A stretch of DNA of 64,000 bases from contig NZ_JBATXG010000025.1 of assembly GCF_049673105.1 (NCBI RefSeq), positions 62,001 to 126,000 of the forward strand. Direction: 5' to 3'. Made by a program: the position numbers and the translations under genes. The notes under the pieces are model-generated. The model had not been told where the DNA came from, made no database searches, and worked only from the letters and a program-made list of their open reading frames with translations. Source of the stretch: Castellaniella sp049673105. Its GTDB lineage: Bacteria > Pseudomonadota > Gammaproteobacteria > Burkholderiales > Burkholderiaceae_B. Positions 8,277-16,476 of the stretch are shown here, piece by piece. Position 1 is the first letter of the stretch. Every line of letters starts with the position of its first letter.

Positions 8277-9128
8277 ATGTCAGTCAGCATTGTATTTCAC
8301 TTGCTTGCCGCGCTGGCCTACGCCGTGCTGGGCATGGCCTTGTGGCGGCCCATCGCCCGCGCACAGGATGTTCGCCCCAGCAGCACCATTGGCCGCAGCT
8401 GCCTGCTGGGCGCCATCGCCCTGCACGGCATCGGCCTGATCGGCGCCGTCATCGTGCCCAACGGCCTGCACCTGAGCTGGGCGCTGGCCTTGTCCACCGC
8501 CATGTGGCTGGGCATGATCGTTTTCTGGATCGAAAATTTCCTGTTGCGCCTGGACAGCTTGTTGTTGCTGTTGCTGCCCGCCGCCACCCTGATCAGCCTG
8601 CTGGCGGCGCTCTTTCCCCACGGCTATCTGGTCCCGCACGCCAACAGCGACTGGCTGCGCGTCCACCTGCTGATCGCTATGACGGCGTATGGACTGATCA
8701 CCGTCGCTGCCCTGCACGCCATGCTGATGACCGTGCTGGACCGCCACCTGCACCGCCCCATCGCGTCCGAAGGCGAACAGGGCCTGATTGCCCGCGCCAT
8801 GAGCGCCATGCCGCCGCTGCTGACCCTGGAACAACTGCTGTTCCGCCTGATCGGCATCGGCTTCATCATTCTGACCCTGACCGTCGCCACCGGCATCGTC
8901 GTGTCGCTCCAACTGAGCGACCAGGCCTTGCCCATGGACCACAAGACCGTCTTCACCCTGCTGTCCTGGCTGACGTTCGGGGTGCTGCTGGCCGGACGCC
9001 GGATTCAGGGCTGGCGCGGGCGCACGGCGCTGCGCTGGACGCTGACGGGTTTCGCCTTCCTGTTGCTGTCCTATACCGGCAGCCGTTTCGTTCTGGAAGT
9101 CATTCTGCAAAGAGGCACACTTGGGTAA
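8277..9128 (+). CDS. CcsA/YpjD-like inner membrane protein (cytochrome c assembly family)
   Basis: A 283-residue polytopic membrane protein with about eight hydrophobic helices, matching the YpjD-type proteins encoded divergently from ffh in many proteobacteria. It belongs to the CcsA/HemX-like cytochrome c assembly superfamily but lacks an obvious tryptophan-rich WWD haem motif, so a haem role is unproven. The ATG at 8277 follows an AGGA and begins directly with a hydrophobic helix. The last bases overlap the next gene by eight, which suggests co-translation with the PP0621-like and ampD genes. Confidence 0.85.
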   Translation: MSVSIVFHLLAALAYAVLGMALWRPIARAQDVRPSSTIGRSCLLGAIALHGIGLIGAVIVPNGLHLSWALALSTAMWLGMIVFWIENFLLRLDSLLLLLLPAATLISLLAALFPHGYLVPHANSDWLRVHLLIAMTAYGLITVAALHAMLMTVLDRHLHRPIASEGEQGLIARAMSAMPPLLTLEQLLFRLIGIGFIILTLTVATGIVVSLQLSDQALPMDHKTVFTLLSWLTFGVLLAGRRIQGWRGRTALRWTLTGFAFLLLSYTGSRFVLEVILQRGTLG

Positions 9129-9369
9129 GTTTCTACTGTGGGCGGTCATCATCTTGGCCATCCTGTTCGTTTCACGCATCCTCAGTCATCAAAAGGCCAA
9201 CGCCAGACAGGCGGCGTCCCGCCGCCAGGATATTGAGTCCCGCGATGCCGCCGAATCCATGACCCGCTGCGCCCACTGCCATATCTTTCTGCCGCGTTCC
9301 GAGGCCTACATGAGCCAGGGCAAGACCTGGTGCAGCGCCGAACACGCGCGCCTGGGGCTGCGGAAGTGA
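9121..9369 (+). CDS. PP0621-like small membrane-anchored zinc-ribbon protein
   Basis: An 82-residue protein starting at a TTG that overlaps the end of the upstream membrane gene by eight bases. One hydrophobic helix (residues 3-19) anchors it. The C-terminal part has the metal-binding pattern C-x2-C (RCAHCHIFLPRSEA) followed by WCSAEH, resembling a treble-clef or TRASH-like finger. Its role is unknown. It is flanked by a cytochrome-assembly-type protein and ampD in a tightly packed operon, where its stop overlaps the GTG start of ampD. Confidence 0.8.
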   Translation: MGKFLLWAVIILAILFVSRILSHQKANARQAASRRQDIESRDAAESMTRCAHCHIFLPRSEAYMSQGKTWCSAEHARLGLRK

Positions 9370-9971
9370 CGGGGGCGGGTCCGTCTGCTGGTTCTTCAGC
9401 GGGCGCTCCCGCTTTGACGATCCAGCCGGACGGCTGGCTGCCCCTGATGGGCCCTGGCGTGCTGCGCCGCCCTTCCCCCAACCACGACCTGCGTCCCGGT
9501 GGCGAAGACCCGTACCTGCTGGTGATCCACAACATCAGCCTGCCCCCCGGCATCTTCCAGGGCGACGCCATCATCGATTTCTTTCAGAACCGGCTGGACA
9601 TCAGCGCCAACCCCTGGTTCGAGAACATCCGCGACATGCGGGTATCCGCCCATTTCCTGATCCGCCGCGACGGCACTATCGTGCAATTCGTGCCAACCGT
9701 GCTGCGCGCCTGGCATGCGGGGGTATCGTCGTTTGAAAGCCGGGAGCGCTGCAACGATTTTTCCATCGGGATCGAGCTGGAAGGCACAGACACCCTGGCG
9801 TATACGGACGCGCAATATGCGCGGCTGTCGGTGCTGGCGGCGGCAATCCGGGCGCGGCATCCGATCCGGGCCGTGCAGGGGCACGAGCATATCGCGCCGG
9901 GCCGGAAAACCGATCCGGGGCCGGCGTTTGATTGGAATCGATTTGAACAACAGCCCACGAAGCAGCCATGA
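9366..9971 (+). CDS. ampD: 1,6-anhydro-N-acetylmuramyl-L-alanine amidase AmpD
   Basis: A cytoplasmic zinc amidase that cleaves anhydro-muropeptides during cell-wall recycling and thereby limits the inducer of AmpC beta-lactamase. The zinc ligands can be seen as H55 in LLVIHNISLPPG and the His and Asp of GHEHIAPGRKTDPGPAFDW. The middle carries the family motif SIGIELEG. The best start is the GTG at 9366, which overlaps the preceding stop codon by four bases; the frame is open twelve codons further upstream but those codons lie inside the previous gene. Its own stop overlaps the next ATG. Confidence 0.93.
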   Translation: MTGAGPSAGSSAGAPALTIQPDGWLPLMGPGVLRRPSPNHDLRPGGEDPYLLVIHNISLPPGIFQGDAIIDFFQNRLDISANPWFENIRDMRVSAHFLIRRDGTIVQFVPTVLRAWHAGVSSFESRERCNDFSIGIELEGTDTLAYTDAQYARLSVLAAAIRARHPIRAVQGHEHIAPGRKTDPGPAFDWNRFEQQPTKQP

Positions 9972-10390
9972 AACCACGCATCAGCGTCATCACACTCGCA
10001 GTCGATGATCTTCAACGATCCCTGACGTTCTACCGGGACGGATTGGGACTGGCGACCGAAGGCATCATCGGCGAACAGTTCGAGGACGGTGCGGTGGCGT
10101 TTTTTGATTTACAGCCGGGATTGAAGCTGGCGGTATGGCCGCGCAAAAGCCTGACCAAGGATTCGGGCCTGCCGCTGGGAGCGGCCAGCGCCACGGAAAT
10201 CAGCCTTGGGCATAACGTGTCGTCCCGAGGGGAAGTGGACGAGGTGATGGCTGAAGCGGCTTCGGCTGGCGCGGTGATTGTGAAGCCGGCGCAGGAGACA
10301 TTCTGGGGTGGGTATGCGGGGTATTTTCAGGACCCGGATGGGCATCTTTGGGAAGTGGTCTGGAATCCGGGGATGTTGCCGGTGGGGTGA
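9968..10390 (+). CDS. VOC (glyoxalase/dioxygenase) family protein
   Basis: A 140-residue single-domain vicinal-oxygen-chelate protein: ISVITLAVDDLQRSLTFYRDGLGL at the start and GYFQDPDGHLWEVVWNP at the end, the pattern of a beta-alpha-beta-beta-beta metal-binding module. The start overlaps the ampD stop by four bases (ATGA), so it is the last gene of this operon. The substrate cannot be predicted. After it, base composition and codon use change, marking the edge of an accessory segment. Confidence 0.87.
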   Translation: MKPRISVITLAVDDLQRSLTFYRDGLGLATEGIIGEQFEDGAVAFFDLQPGLKLAVWPRKSLTKDSGLPLGAASATEISLGHNVSSRGEVDEVMAEAASAGAVIVKPAQETFWGGYAGYFQDPDGHLWEVVWNPGMLPVG

Positions 10391-10592
10391 GGGGGTGTTG
10401 AGATTTCCAATGGCTGGTTTCGGCTAAGAGTGGTCATAGCACGATTCCAACTCCGTACCCAAAGCAGACGCTGTAGTAAAGTTGACGTCAAACTAGGCAG
10501 ACGGAGCATTGGCCCACAATGAATAACAGATCAGGGAGCGTCATCAGTCAGGCATCAGGAATGCCTAATCGTGCCCGTTGGGGGGTAGTAGT

Positions 10593-11441
10593 GTGCTACT
10601 TAGCAAGCTGAATATCCGAGGGAACACAGCGGAAACTACCCGTTGTGGACAGCTCATCTATCCAGTTCGAGATACACATGCGCTGATCCAGGCCGCGGGT
10701 TACCTGAAGCACATCTGCGGGTGCAAAAACTCGGAGCTCGTGTACTTTCGCGGTGCTCCTATGCTATATGAAACCCTCTCACCCACGGCGTTTCGAGGTA
10801 TTTCCACACACAAGGGCGCATCAAACGCAATCAATCGCATAAATTCTGCTGTTGCAAGTTTCTCTCGCCCGCTTAAGTCAACGGGAGCATATGCACGTGA
10901 GGCGCTCCTACAGCACTACGGGCTAAAGACGACCTGGATTGATCTGATTGACAATATTTGGGTTGCGCTCTGGTTCGCGTGTCACAGCGCGAGGTCCATG
11001 GGTCCGTGTGGTGAGTACTTGCACTTTGAGTGCAGAGTCCCCAGAACCGACAAAAGCGGGAAAGCATACATCATGCTGATAGCAGCGGACGCGGTAGCTC
11101 CTGACCCGAGGCGCCCAGGTTTGTTCGTTGGGAGACACACCGAGCTCATAGATCTCAGGATTGCGGCTCCATCGATATTTGTTCGCCCACACGCCCAGCA
11201 CGGTCTGCTGATGAGAGTGAAAGGTGATACGGTCCAGCGGCCGCTAGAGTACAGCAGCCAAATCAGGGGAGTCCTCGAGATTCAATTGGCAGACGCAATT
11301 GAGTGGCTAGGTAACAGTACTGCACTTAGTGCACATAGCCTATTTCCGCCACCGTACTACGACAATGGTTATGCAACCTTACTTGGAGTCGGGTTCCATG
11401 GCGCAAGAAACGTTGGTTGTATATCCCATATTGGTGCTTGA
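10593..11441 (+). CDS. FRG-domain protein of unknown function
   Basis: A 282-residue protein with the FRG domain (named after Phe-Arg-Gly). YFRG at residues 51-54 and the core QHYGLKTTWIDL (H108-Y109-G110-L111, D117) followed by NIWVALWFA match the family pattern. FRG domains are found in proteins of unknown function in bacteria and phages, often in accessory DNA. The GTG at 10593 is chosen because a G-run lies five bases before it; a TTG at 10578 is an alternative. Codon use is less biased than in neighbours, with many AGA, ATA and CTA-type codons, which supports horizontal acquisition. A GIY-YIG gene follows. Confidence 0.8.
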   Translation: MLLSKLNIRGNTAETTRCGQLIYPVRDTHALIQAAGYLKHICGCKNSELVYFRGAPMLYETLSPTAFRGISTHKGASNAINRINSAVASFSRPLKSTGAYAREALLQHYGLKTTWIDLIDNIWVALWFACHSARSMGPCGEYLHFECRVPRTDKSGKAYIMLIAADAVAPDPRRPGLFVGRHTELIDLRIAAPSIFVRPHAQHGLLMRVKGDTVQRPLEYSSQIRGVLEIQLADAIEWLGNSTALSAHSLFPPPYYDNGYATLLGVGFHGARNVGCISHIGA

Positions 11442-11567
11442 TGCGTAGCATCAGTTTTGAAGTACACAGCTGACCATTCTTTCCAGAAGCGGTCGCTCGC
11501 AAATGACTGCAGTGGGTCGAAAGCAGCCACTAGCACCAGCACAAGCCCCCCACATCCAAAGATCACC

Positions 11568-12005
11568 ATGCAAGACTTTGCTCGCGCAAGCTTTGTAGAT
11601 ATTGAAAAAGCTATCCCTGCGCGCCCTGGCATATATGGCATTTACACCTTGGACAATGTCCCACTGAAGGTGGGTATCAGCGTAAATCTTAGACGACGCC
11701 TTCGGCAACACAAGGAGTCGAAACAAAAATACCTGTCGCTTCGTCCCAATGGAAGCTGGGAAAATCCGGCGGATGTCAAAAGCACACGTTCGATCTTAGC
11801 CAAACATCTTTATTTCTGGACTGCAGACGGCTTTAACCTAAAATGCGAGACAGGCCGTCAACGATATCTGCTCGATAATTGCTATATTCTGTTCAAAACA
11901 ACGGAAAGCAGGGAAGAAGCTCGAGAAATAGAGAAGCGGCTGGAGGCTACCGGAGGATTTCAATTCGTCGGGCGAACCACACCGTGCAGGAACCCTTTGC
12001 CATGA
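11568..12005 (+). CDS. GIY-YIG nuclease-family protein
   Basis: A 145-residue protein built around a GIY-YIG fold: GIYGIYTL at residues 21-28, then LKVGISVNLRRRLRQH, giving the conserved Tyr pair region, the catalytic-type arginine and a following histidine. A later ESREEAREIEKRLE segment supplies an acidic residue typical of the metal site. Such proteins cut DNA in repair, homing or restriction. The ATG at 11568 is preferred, since the open frame upstream (to 11457) is low-complexity. It lies 126 bases after the FRG gene on the same strand and may share its transcript. Confidence 0.78.
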   Translation: MQDFARASFVDIEKAIPARPGIYGIYTLDNVPLKVGISVNLRRRLRQHKESKQKYLSLRPNGSWENPADVKSTRSILAKHLYFWTADGFNLKCETGRQRYLLDNCYILFKTTESREEAREIEKRLEATGGFQFVGRTTPCRNPLP

Positions 12006-12208
12006 CCCGCGAATTCAAGCTCGATCCTGCTGGCTGCGATATCTCTCTTTAACAAACCGCTTTATCCTAAACATCAGGTAATTCCATTTCCACATCACCA
12101 ACATCTACCAGAAAGACGGCCCAGCTTCATCCACGCAACCGCCATCAAGGCCGTTACGACTTTGACGCGCTCATCAAAGACACGCCCGAACTGGCCGCTT
12201 TCGTCTTC

Positions 12209-13066
12209 TTGAATCCGCATGGTGATGAAAGCATCAATTTCGCCGACCCTACTGCGGTCAAGACCCTGAATCGCGCCTTATTAAAGTCCTTTTACGGCAT
12301 CGAGCATTGGGATATTCCTGCAAATTATCTATGTCCGCCGATCCCGGGTCGTGCCGATTACGTGCACTATCTGGCCGATTTGCTGGCCAGCAACAATATG
12401 GGAATCATTCCTCGGGGCGCTACAGTACGCGCCCTGGACATTGGTGTGGGTGCAAACACCATCTATCCCTTAATTGGCCATGCTGAATATGGATGGCGGT
12501 TTTTAGGGTCGGACATCGATGCTCATGCACTGGCATCTGCGCGAGCCATTATTGACGCCAATCATGGCTTGTCTACGGCCATCAAATTACGCCAACAAAC
12601 ATCGCACAAGCATATTTTTCAGGGCTTGCTGAGCGCAAACGACTATTTTGACCTGACGCTGTGCAACCCCCCCTTCCATCAATCCCAGGAAGACGCCTTA
12701 AGCGGCACCCAACGTAAATGGCGTGGCCTAGGCAAGACCATGCCAAAGCAAAAAACCGCCGTGTTGAATTTTGGCGGACAAAATACTGAACTGTGGTGCG
12801 AGGGTGGCGAAGCGCTCTTTATTCGCAACATGATAGAAGAGAGCGCAACCATCAGCAGTCAAGTGCTTTGGTTCAGCACCTTGGTATCCAAAGCGTCTAA
12901 TGTGCCCAGTGTGCTGTATGCCCTAAGGAAGGTTAACGCGCTGGAGGTACGTACCGTGGACATGACGCAGGGGCAAAAGAAAAGTCGCTTCGTTGCCTGG
13001 ACGTTTCTAAACGCCGCGGCACAAGCGACTTGGCGCAATGAGCGCTGGGGCCACAAGGGCGGGTAG
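12209..13066 (+). CDS. rlmF: 23S rRNA (adenine1618-N6)-methyltransferase with a lost or unusual start
   Basis: RlmF methylates A1618 of 23S rRNA with SAM. The protein shows LCPPIPGRADYVHYLADLL, the SAM motif LDIGVGANTIYPLIG, the N6-adenine catalytic motif NPPF (CNPPFHQSQED) and the C-terminal KSRFVAWTF. Homology continues upstream of the first usable start (TTG 12209): the same frame encodes QLHPRNRHQGRYDF from about 12122. That frame is open back to a TAA at 12068 but has no ATG, GTG or TTG before 12209. Either a rare start such as ATT (12086) is used, or the 5' end was cut off when the neighbouring accessory genes arrived, leaving a weakened or inactive gene. Confidence 0.85.
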   Translation: MNPHGDESINFADPTAVKTLNRALLKSFYGIEHWDIPANYLCPPIPGRADYVHYLADLLASNNMGIIPRGATVRALDIGVGANTIYPLIGHAEYGWRFLGSDIDAHALASARAIIDANHGLSTAIKLRQQTSHKHIFQGLLSANDYFDLTLCNPPFHQSQEDALSGTQRKWRGLGKTMPKQKTAVLNFGGQNTELWCEGGEALFIRNMIEESATISSQVLWFSTLVSKASNVPSVLYALRKVNALEVRTVDMTQGQKKSRFVAWTFLNAAAQATWRNERWGHKGG

Positions 13067-13130
13067 AAGCAATAATGGCTCGCCCGGGCTGCGTGATATC
13101 GCCAAAGGCTATCCTCCGGGCTGGATGGCC

Positions 13131-13742
13131 TTACATGGCTGACGTCGCCTTCTTGAACAGGTCCTGGAAAATTAACGGCCCCCAGGTATTGTTCCGTGCG
13201 TGCACAAGCGCACCGCCCTCTTCGAGCTTCCCAAGATTGACGGGTGAAAAACCGAGCTGCTCGGCGAGGACCGCCACCGACGCTGCTGCGCCCTCATCGT
13301 CGCTCGTCAGGAACACGACTCTTCTGCCGCCCTGTACGACCGGATCTTGCTCAAGGACGGCAGCAGCCAAATGGTTGAAGCCCTTAACCAATCTTCCTCC
13401 CGTGAAAGCCTGTGCGACGAGCTTGGAAGATGGCCGTCCCTCCAGTTCCTCAGGGGACACGCCATAGGTATTGGTCACGTCAATGATGATCTTTCCCTCC
13501 CAGGTCGGCAGCACTTTCGCGACATCCCGGTGTGACTCGTAGCGGACAGCCAAAAAGACGATGTCCGCCTTGACCGCTTCCGTCAGTGTTTTGGGAATGA
13601 TGCCGGGTCCGATCGCAGCCGCAGCGGATGCAAAGCTTTCCGGGTCGCGAGTAGTTGCAATGGATACCTCGATGCCGTTTCGGGCAAACGCCTTGGCCAG
13701 AGCCTGGCCGATCTGGCCGAAGCCAATAATTGCATAGCTCAT
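13131..13742 (-). CDS. NADPH-dependent F420 reductase-like Rossmann protein
   Basis: A 203-residue protein with an N-terminal dinucleotide-binding motif IIGFGQIGQALA (G7, G9, G12) and the layout of F420-dependent NADP reductase-like proteins: IDVTNTYG, LVKGFNHLAA and RVVFLTSDDEGA. In bacteria without F420 such proteins are annotated as NAD(P)-binding oxidoreductases of unknown substrate. The start has a good AGGAGA seven bases upstream. Just upstream of that ribosome site are the first 23 codons of a short-chain dehydrogenase, so this gene seems to have been joined to another promoter by a deletion. Confidence 0.85.
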   Translation of the reverse strand: MSYAIIGFGQIGQALAKAFARNGIEVSIATTRDPESFASAAAAIGPGIIPKTLTEAVKADIVFLAVRYESHRDVAKVLPTWEGKIIIDVTNTYGVSPEELEGRPSSKLVAQAFTGGRLVKGFNHLAAAVLEQDPVVQGGRRVVFLTSDDEGAAASVAVLAEQLGFSPVNLGKLEEGGALVHARNNTWGPLIFQDLFKKATSAM

Positions 13743-13751
13743 ATGCTCTCC

Positions 13752-13823
13752 TTAGGTTTGTGCCAGGCCAATGCCGGTTGCGCCGCCGGTGATCACGGCG
13801 CTCTTTCCATTCAATCTGTTCAT
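13752..13823 (-). pseudogene. Remnant of a short-chain dehydrogenase (N-terminal 23 codons)
   Basis: Reading the minus strand from an ATG at 13823 gives 23 residues followed by TAA. They include SAVITGGATGIGLA, the TGxxxGIG cofactor-binding motif of the SDR family at exactly its normal place near the N-terminus. The rest of the enzyme is missing. The remnant lies between a divergent LysR gene and the reductase gene, where an LysR-regulated SDR gene would be expected. Confidence 0.72.
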
Positions 13824-13885
13824 GATGTGTCGCCGGGTTGGCGTCCTTTGTTGAAACTGGAAATCAGTCTAGTTTCCTTGACTCA

Positions 13886-13919
13886 TCAATACAATTGACG
13901 AAAAATTGATTAATTCAAT
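13886..13919. promoter_or_regulatory. Two ATTGA/TCAAT dyads, candidate LysR operator
   Basis: Between the SDR remnant and the divergent LysR gene lie TCAAT-ACA-ATTGA (13886-13898) and ATTGA-N5-TCAAT (13905-13919). They use the same half-site and their centres are about two helical turns apart, ending 17 bases before the LysR start. This is a typical layout for an autoregulating LysR protein. Binding itself is inferred. Confidence 0.5.
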
Positions 13920-13936
13920 CTATTGTTTAGATATAG

Positions 13937-14857
13937 ATGCTCGATAACGTCACCATCAACCAACTGCGTGCATTCGTTGCGGTATGCGATCAGGGAAGTT
14001 TTTCCGGTGCGGCGCGGAAACTCCGGCGCGCACAGTCAGCCGTCAGCCATGCGATCAAGGCGCTGGAAAGCGCATTTGATGTCGAGTTGTTCGAGCGAAA
14101 CACACGGAAAGCGCAGCTCACTGCGGCGGGGCACAGTCTCTTGCCGGACGCGCGGGCGGTGATCTCACGCACGGAAGAGATGAAGAACCGTGCCAGTTCG
14201 ATCGCCAGGACCGGGGCGCCACAGGTTTCAGTTGCGATCGATGCCTACTTCCCGCGTGCCCACCTGATCGACTGCCTGCGGACACTGCAATTGGAGTTCA
14301 GCACTGCAGTGATCGACCTGCGGATCACGACCATGCAAGGCGGCGAGAACCTGGTGCTGGAAAGGGAATGTGCCCTGGCTGTCACGATCGGGAACGTGCC
14401 AGAGGTGAACCCGGATGCCATCGAACGCCACTGGCTGTGTGAGGCCGAGATGGTGACGGTATCCGCGCCATCCCATCCACTCGCCGCAATGCGGGAACCC
14501 ATCCCGATGGACGAATTTGGCAGACATGTTCAGATCGTCGTGACGGACAACCAACCAGGAGCGGAAAAGACCCAGCAGGGTGTCGCCGGCAAACGCCAGT
14601 GGTTGGTCAATGACCTCGGCGCCAAGCGTGATCTTCTCAGGGCCGGTCTCGGCTGGGGACACCTGCCTCGGCACCTCGTCAGCGAGGACCTGACGAGCGG
14701 ACAGCTTGTCGAACTTGAGCGCCGCGCCTGGCACATCGGCCCGCTGACATTCATGATCTCGCAACGACGGGGGTATGGCCTCTCCCCATGCGAGTCGCGG
14801 ATGGTCGAACTCCTTGGCACATCGCATGCCACTCATGGACGCACGCCTACTCAGTAG
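13937..14857 (+). CDS. LysR family transcriptional regulator
   Basis: A 306-residue LysR-type regulator. The helix-turn-helix is at residues 5-65 (INQLRAFVAVCDQGSFSGAA, then AQSAVSHAIKALE), followed by the effector domain. The DNA-binding part is orthodox. It is divergent from the reductase gene and the SDR remnant, with paired inverted repeats in the gap, so these were probably its targets. The effector is unknown. The ATG at 13937 gives the usual MLDNVTINQLRAF type of start. Confidence 0.92.
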   Translation: MLDNVTINQLRAFVAVCDQGSFSGAARKLRRAQSAVSHAIKALESAFDVELFERNTRKAQLTAAGHSLLPDARAVISRTEEMKNRASSIARTGAPQVSVAIDAYFPRAHLIDCLRTLQLEFSTAVIDLRITTMQGGENLVLERECALAVTIGNVPEVNPDAIERHWLCEAEMVTVSAPSHPLAAMREPIPMDEFGRHVQIVVTDNQPGAEKTQQGVAGKRQWLVNDLGAKRDLLRAGLGWGHLPRHLVSEDLTSGQLVELERRAWHIGPLTFMISQRRGYGLSPCESRMVELLGTSHATHGRTPTQ

Positions 14858-14969
14858 ATCAACGACAGTCTGTTTTCAGAGATGATCCATGACTGTTCAG
14901 GATCGATAGCTGACACCCTTCACACATTGAACAATAATAAGATCATCACCCCCCAGCCCAGATACCCCC

Positions 14970-15791
14970 ATGCCCACCCTCTCCCAAAAAGCCCAAGCCT
15001 TCGGCGCCCTGCATCACACAGACCGCGCCTTCATCATCCCCAATCCCTGGGACGTCGGCACGGCGCGGCTGTTGGCGGGCATGGGCTTCCAGGCCCTGGC
15101 TACCACCAGCGCGGGCTATGCCTATACCTTGGGCGTGTCTGACTATCATGTCACTCGGGACCAGATGCTGACGCACGTGGCGGAACTGGTGGCGGCCACC
15201 GATCTGCCTGTCAGCGCGGACATGGAAGCGGGCTACGCCGACACCTTGGATGGCGTCGCGGAAACCTACCGGCTGACGGCGCAGACGGGGGCGGTGGGGG
15301 CCTCGATCGAGGACGCCACCGGCAGGGATGACGCTCCGATCTACGATCTGGCGGAAGCCGTGGATCGGGTCAAGGCTGCCGTCGAGGCGGTGCGGTCCCT
15401 GCCCTACGCCTTCACGTTGACCGCCCGGGCGGAAAACCATCTGCATGGGCGCACGGACCTGAAGGACACGATCCGTCGTCTGCAGGCGTATCAGGAAGCG
15501 GGCGCCGACGTGCTCTATGCGCCGGGACTGCGGACTCGGGAAGACATCACCGCAGTGGTCAGCTCGGTGGATCTGCCAATCAATGTGCTGATGGGATCGC
15601 CGGGGATGAATTTTTCGGTCGACGATCTGTCCGGCATGGGGGTCAAACGGATCAGTGTGGGCAGTGCCCTCAGCCGGGCAGCATGGGGCGCGTTCCTGCG
15701 TGCCGGCCACGAAATGCTGGAACTTGGGACATTCAACTTCGGTGAAGAGGCTGTCAGCTACGAGGACATGGCGCGGCTGCTGCAGAGATAG
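14970..15791 (+). CDS. Isocitrate lyase/PEP mutase family enzyme
   Basis: A 273-residue TIM-barrel enzyme of the isocitrate lyase/phosphoenolpyruvate mutase superfamily. NPWDVGTARLLAGMGF supplies the usual entry strand, SADMEAGYAD is the conserved Mg-binding region, and LTARAENHLHG and YAPGL follow. The longer hairpin with the KKCGH-type catalytic cysteine of true isocitrate lyases is absent, so it resembles the oxaloacetate decarboxylase/carboxyvinyl-phosphonate mutase-like members. The exact reaction cannot be assigned. No clear Shine-Dalgarno sequence precedes the ATG. It converges with the ankyrin gene and overlaps its 3' end by 38 bases. Confidence 0.85.
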   Translation: MPTLSQKAQAFGALHHTDRAFIIPNPWDVGTARLLAGMGFQALATTSAGYAYTLGVSDYHVTRDQMLTHVAELVAATDLPVSADMEAGYADTLDGVAETYRLTAQTGAVGASIEDATGRDDAPIYDLAEAVDRVKAAVEAVRSLPYAFTLTARAENHLHGRTDLKDTIRRLQAYQEAGADVLYAPGLRTREDITAVVSSVDLPINVLMGSPGMNFSVDDLSGMGVKRISVGSALSRAAWGAFLRAGHEMLELGTFNFGEEAVSYEDMARLLQR

Positions 15792-16476
15792 CGGCCAGCA
15801 ATGAGGCCTCGATGTCTCGGTAGCCGCGCGCACGCGCATGCTGCAGCGGTGTCACGCCCTGACCATCGGCCAGATTGGGGTCGGCACCCGCCTGCAGCAG
15901 CAAGTCCACGATCCGCTGATGCGGCTCGCCGCCGTTGCTCAGGATGATGGCTTCCAGCAAGGCGGTCCAGCCCAGGTTATTGACGTGATCGACCGCCACA
16001 CCGGCCTGGATCAGGACCCGCACCGTCTCGACATGGCCCCGTTCAGCTGCAGGGATCAGGGCGGTGCCCCCATAGCGGTTGAGGCTCTTCAGATCCGCGC
16101 CGTGCGTCAGGGTCATTTTCAGGATCTCCAGATGCCCTCGCGCCCCGGCATAGAGATAGGCGCTGTCCTGGATGTGGTCCTTGGCGTTCACGTCGGCGCC
16201 GGCGTCAAGCAGGGCCTGGGCAGCAAGCACCCGGTTTGCCTTGGCAGCCACCAGCAAAGGGGTCGCCCCCGAGGCGTCGCGGGCCTCCAGCGCCGCCCCT
16301 TGGGCCAACAGCGTCTTGATCGCCGCCGCATCGTCCTGCATGGCCGCGGCATGCAGGTCGGCGGCTGGCGCCGCGCCCCCGGCGAAAACACCTGGGGCGC
16401 AAAAAGCCACCAAGGCCATACAGGCCGTGACCGCGATCCGCCGGATCAGTGGCTTATCCACGCAAAGCCGCCGCAT
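15754..16476 (-). CDS. Exported ankyrin-repeat protein
   Basis: About 240 residues with a signal peptide (RRIAVTACMALVAFCAPGVFA) followed by five or six ankyrin repeats, recognisable by DASGATPLLVAAKANR, NRYGGTALIPAAERGH and NNLGWTALLEAI. Ankyrin repeats mediate protein binding; the export signal places it in the periplasm. Similar periplasmic ankyrin proteins accompany oxidative-defence genes, but no catalase is present here. The start is ambiguous: the ATG at 16476 (chosen) or one at 16497, both inside the end of fghA. The gene is last in the frmA-fghA transcript. Confidence 0.82.
   Translation of the reverse strand: MRRLCVDKPLIRRIAVTACMALVAFCAPGVFAGGAAPAADLHAAAMQDDAAAIKTLLAQGAALEARDASGATPLLVAAKANRVLAAQALLDAGADVNAKDHIQDSAYLYAGARGHLEILKMTLTHGADLKSLNRYGGTALIPAAERGHVETVRVLIQAGVAVDHVNNLGWTALLEAIILSNGGEPHQRIVDLLLQAGADPNLADGQGVTPLQHARARGYRDIEASLLAAISAAAAPCPRS

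Noticed and set aside
8186..8290. N-terminal extension of ffh to 8290
   Set aside because: The extra 35 codons overlap the start of the divergent membrane protein gene and are not part of the conserved Ffh N-terminus, which begins MLDNL.
10519..10611. A 30-codon ORF before the FRG gene, starting ATGAATAACAGA
   Set aside because: No ribosome site and no recognisable product; it ends in the start region of the FRG gene. It could be a leader peptide, but nothing supports it.
12002..12052. A 16-codon ORF (MTREFKLDPAGCDISL) overlapping the stop of the GIY-YIG gene
   Set aside because: Too short and without any supporting signal apart from the overlap.
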